Below, one piece after another: positions 63,685 through 64,000 of a stretch of 64,000 nucleotides of DNA (the first letter of the stretch is position 1; every line of letters begins with the position of its first letter). The DNA lies in the NCBI RefSeq assembly GCF_947487515.1, contig NZ_CANKWO010000001.1, positions 682,001-746,000 of the forward strand, given 5' to 3'. The translations under genes and the position numbers were made by a program. The notes beneath the pieces are model-generated. The model saw only the letters and a program-made list of their open reading frames with translations. It was not told the origin of the DNA and searched no databases. This stretch comes from an uncultured Litoreibacter sp. (GTDB lineage: Bacteria > Pseudomonadota > Alphaproteobacteria > Rhodobacterales > Rhodobacteraceae).

Positions 63685-64000
63685 ATGAAACACGCTATCT
63701 TACTTGTTTTATCAGCATTTTTCGCCACTTCGGTCGCCGCCCAAGGGGTGCCCGAAAACGTGCTGGAAGATCCGCACGCGGTTGGCCCATATGAGGCAGT
63801 TGATACGAATTTGAACGATTTTCTCTGGCTCAAGCGGCCTGTTGTGATCTTTGCGGACACGCCAGCGGACCCAAGGTTCAAACGCCAGATCGAGCTTCTG
63901 GAAACCCGTCTCGATGCCCTGATCGAACGTGATGTCATCGTGATGGTCGACACATCGCCAGCCAATCCGTCAGACATTCGCAAGAAATTGCGCCCGCGCG
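63685..64000 (+). CDS. DUF4174 domain protein, cut by window end
   Basis: The first 105 codons of a protein that runs off the right edge. Residues 1-19 form a signal peptide ending SVAA, followed by DTNLNDFLWLKRPVVIFADTPADPRFKRQIELLE, the hallmark of the DUF4174 domain. That domain has a thioredoxin-like fold and is found in small secreted proteins of unknown function. ATG 63685 follows GAGGGAG. The C-terminal end is not in the window. Confidence 0.85.
   Translation, partial: MKHAILLVLSAFFATSVAAQGVPENVLEDPHAVGPYEAVDTNLNDFLWLKRPVVIFADTPADPRFKRQIELLETRLDALIERDVIVMVDTSPANPSDIRKKLRPR

Noticed and set aside
63594-63983. N-terminal extension of the sulfotransferase-like frame up to 63983
   Set aside because: The extra residues are Ser/Thr/Arg-rich, antisense to the signal-peptide gene at 63685, and precede the expected P-loop start.

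Overview
The window looks like a chromosomal segment of a marine alphaproteobacterium of the Rhodobacterales (Roseobacter group). The evidence is protein resemblance and gene order: a helicase/S4/fdxA/carD cluster, an AI-2E transporter/hdaA/ppk/ppx cluster, glmU-glmS next to a phosphoglycolate phosphatase, CdnL/CarD, HdaA, one LolC/E-type permease with LolD, DUF3422, and DUF3461 and DUF4174 proteins. Coding density is high, short overlaps are common, and I see no rRNA, tRNA, insertion sequence, phage gene or CRISPR array.

Layout. 1-9.7 kb: isovaleryl-CoA dehydrogenase (cut by the left edge), a permuted papain-fold protein whose frame runs far into a convergent DegT-type aminotransferase, phosphoglycolate phosphatase, then glmU-glmS-alkD, a lipoprotein, and moaA with a small membrane protein. 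9.7-19 kb: a TSUP exporter, two M20 peptidases (an amidohydrolase and ArgE) and, divergent from them, a complete dipeptide/oligopeptide ABC operon (ATPase, ATPase, binding protein, permease, permease). Three tandem 29-bp repeats lie in the divergent gap. 19-28.3 kb: a glycine-rich mini-protein, DUF3422, an ornithine/lysine decarboxylase with a structured leader, a YghU-like glutathione transferase, pntAB, kynureninase and a DUF1801 protein. 28.4-40.4 kb: a Kef-type antiporter, divergent cobT and cobS, carD, fdxA, an S4 protein and an SUV3-like helicase, a TPR protein, an SCP2 protein with an alpha/beta hydrolase, and lolD-lolC. 40.6-52.3 kb: a urea island with urease genes ureDABCEFG on the minus strand and the urea transporter urtABCDE on the plus strand, diverging from a 373-bp control region. 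52.3-64 kb: a GDSL esterase and proS, then AI-2E transporter-hdaA-ppk-ppx, methylmalonyl-CoA mutase behind a sulfotransferase-like gene, and a DUF4174 gene cut by the right edge.

How the genes work together. UrtABCDE imports urea, and urease with its nickel-loading proteins splits it to ammonia. The peptide transporter and the two M20 enzymes suggest a peptide or acyl-amino-acid scavenging unit. CobT and CobS make the lower-ligand end of cobalamin, the cofactor needed by the methylmalonyl-CoA mutase in the same window; that mutase and isovaleryl-CoA dehydrogenase both serve branched-chain amino acid and propionate breakdown. Ppk and Ppx set polyphosphate level, and HdaA restrains DnaA.

I did not find a clearly new multi-gene system. 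The best leads are non-coding or architectural: the 29-bp tandem repeats with a related half-site at argE, the structured leader of the decarboxylase, the S4 gene without a normal start codon, the long antisense overlap near 1.75-2.06 kb, and the position of the urea island between proS and lolCD.
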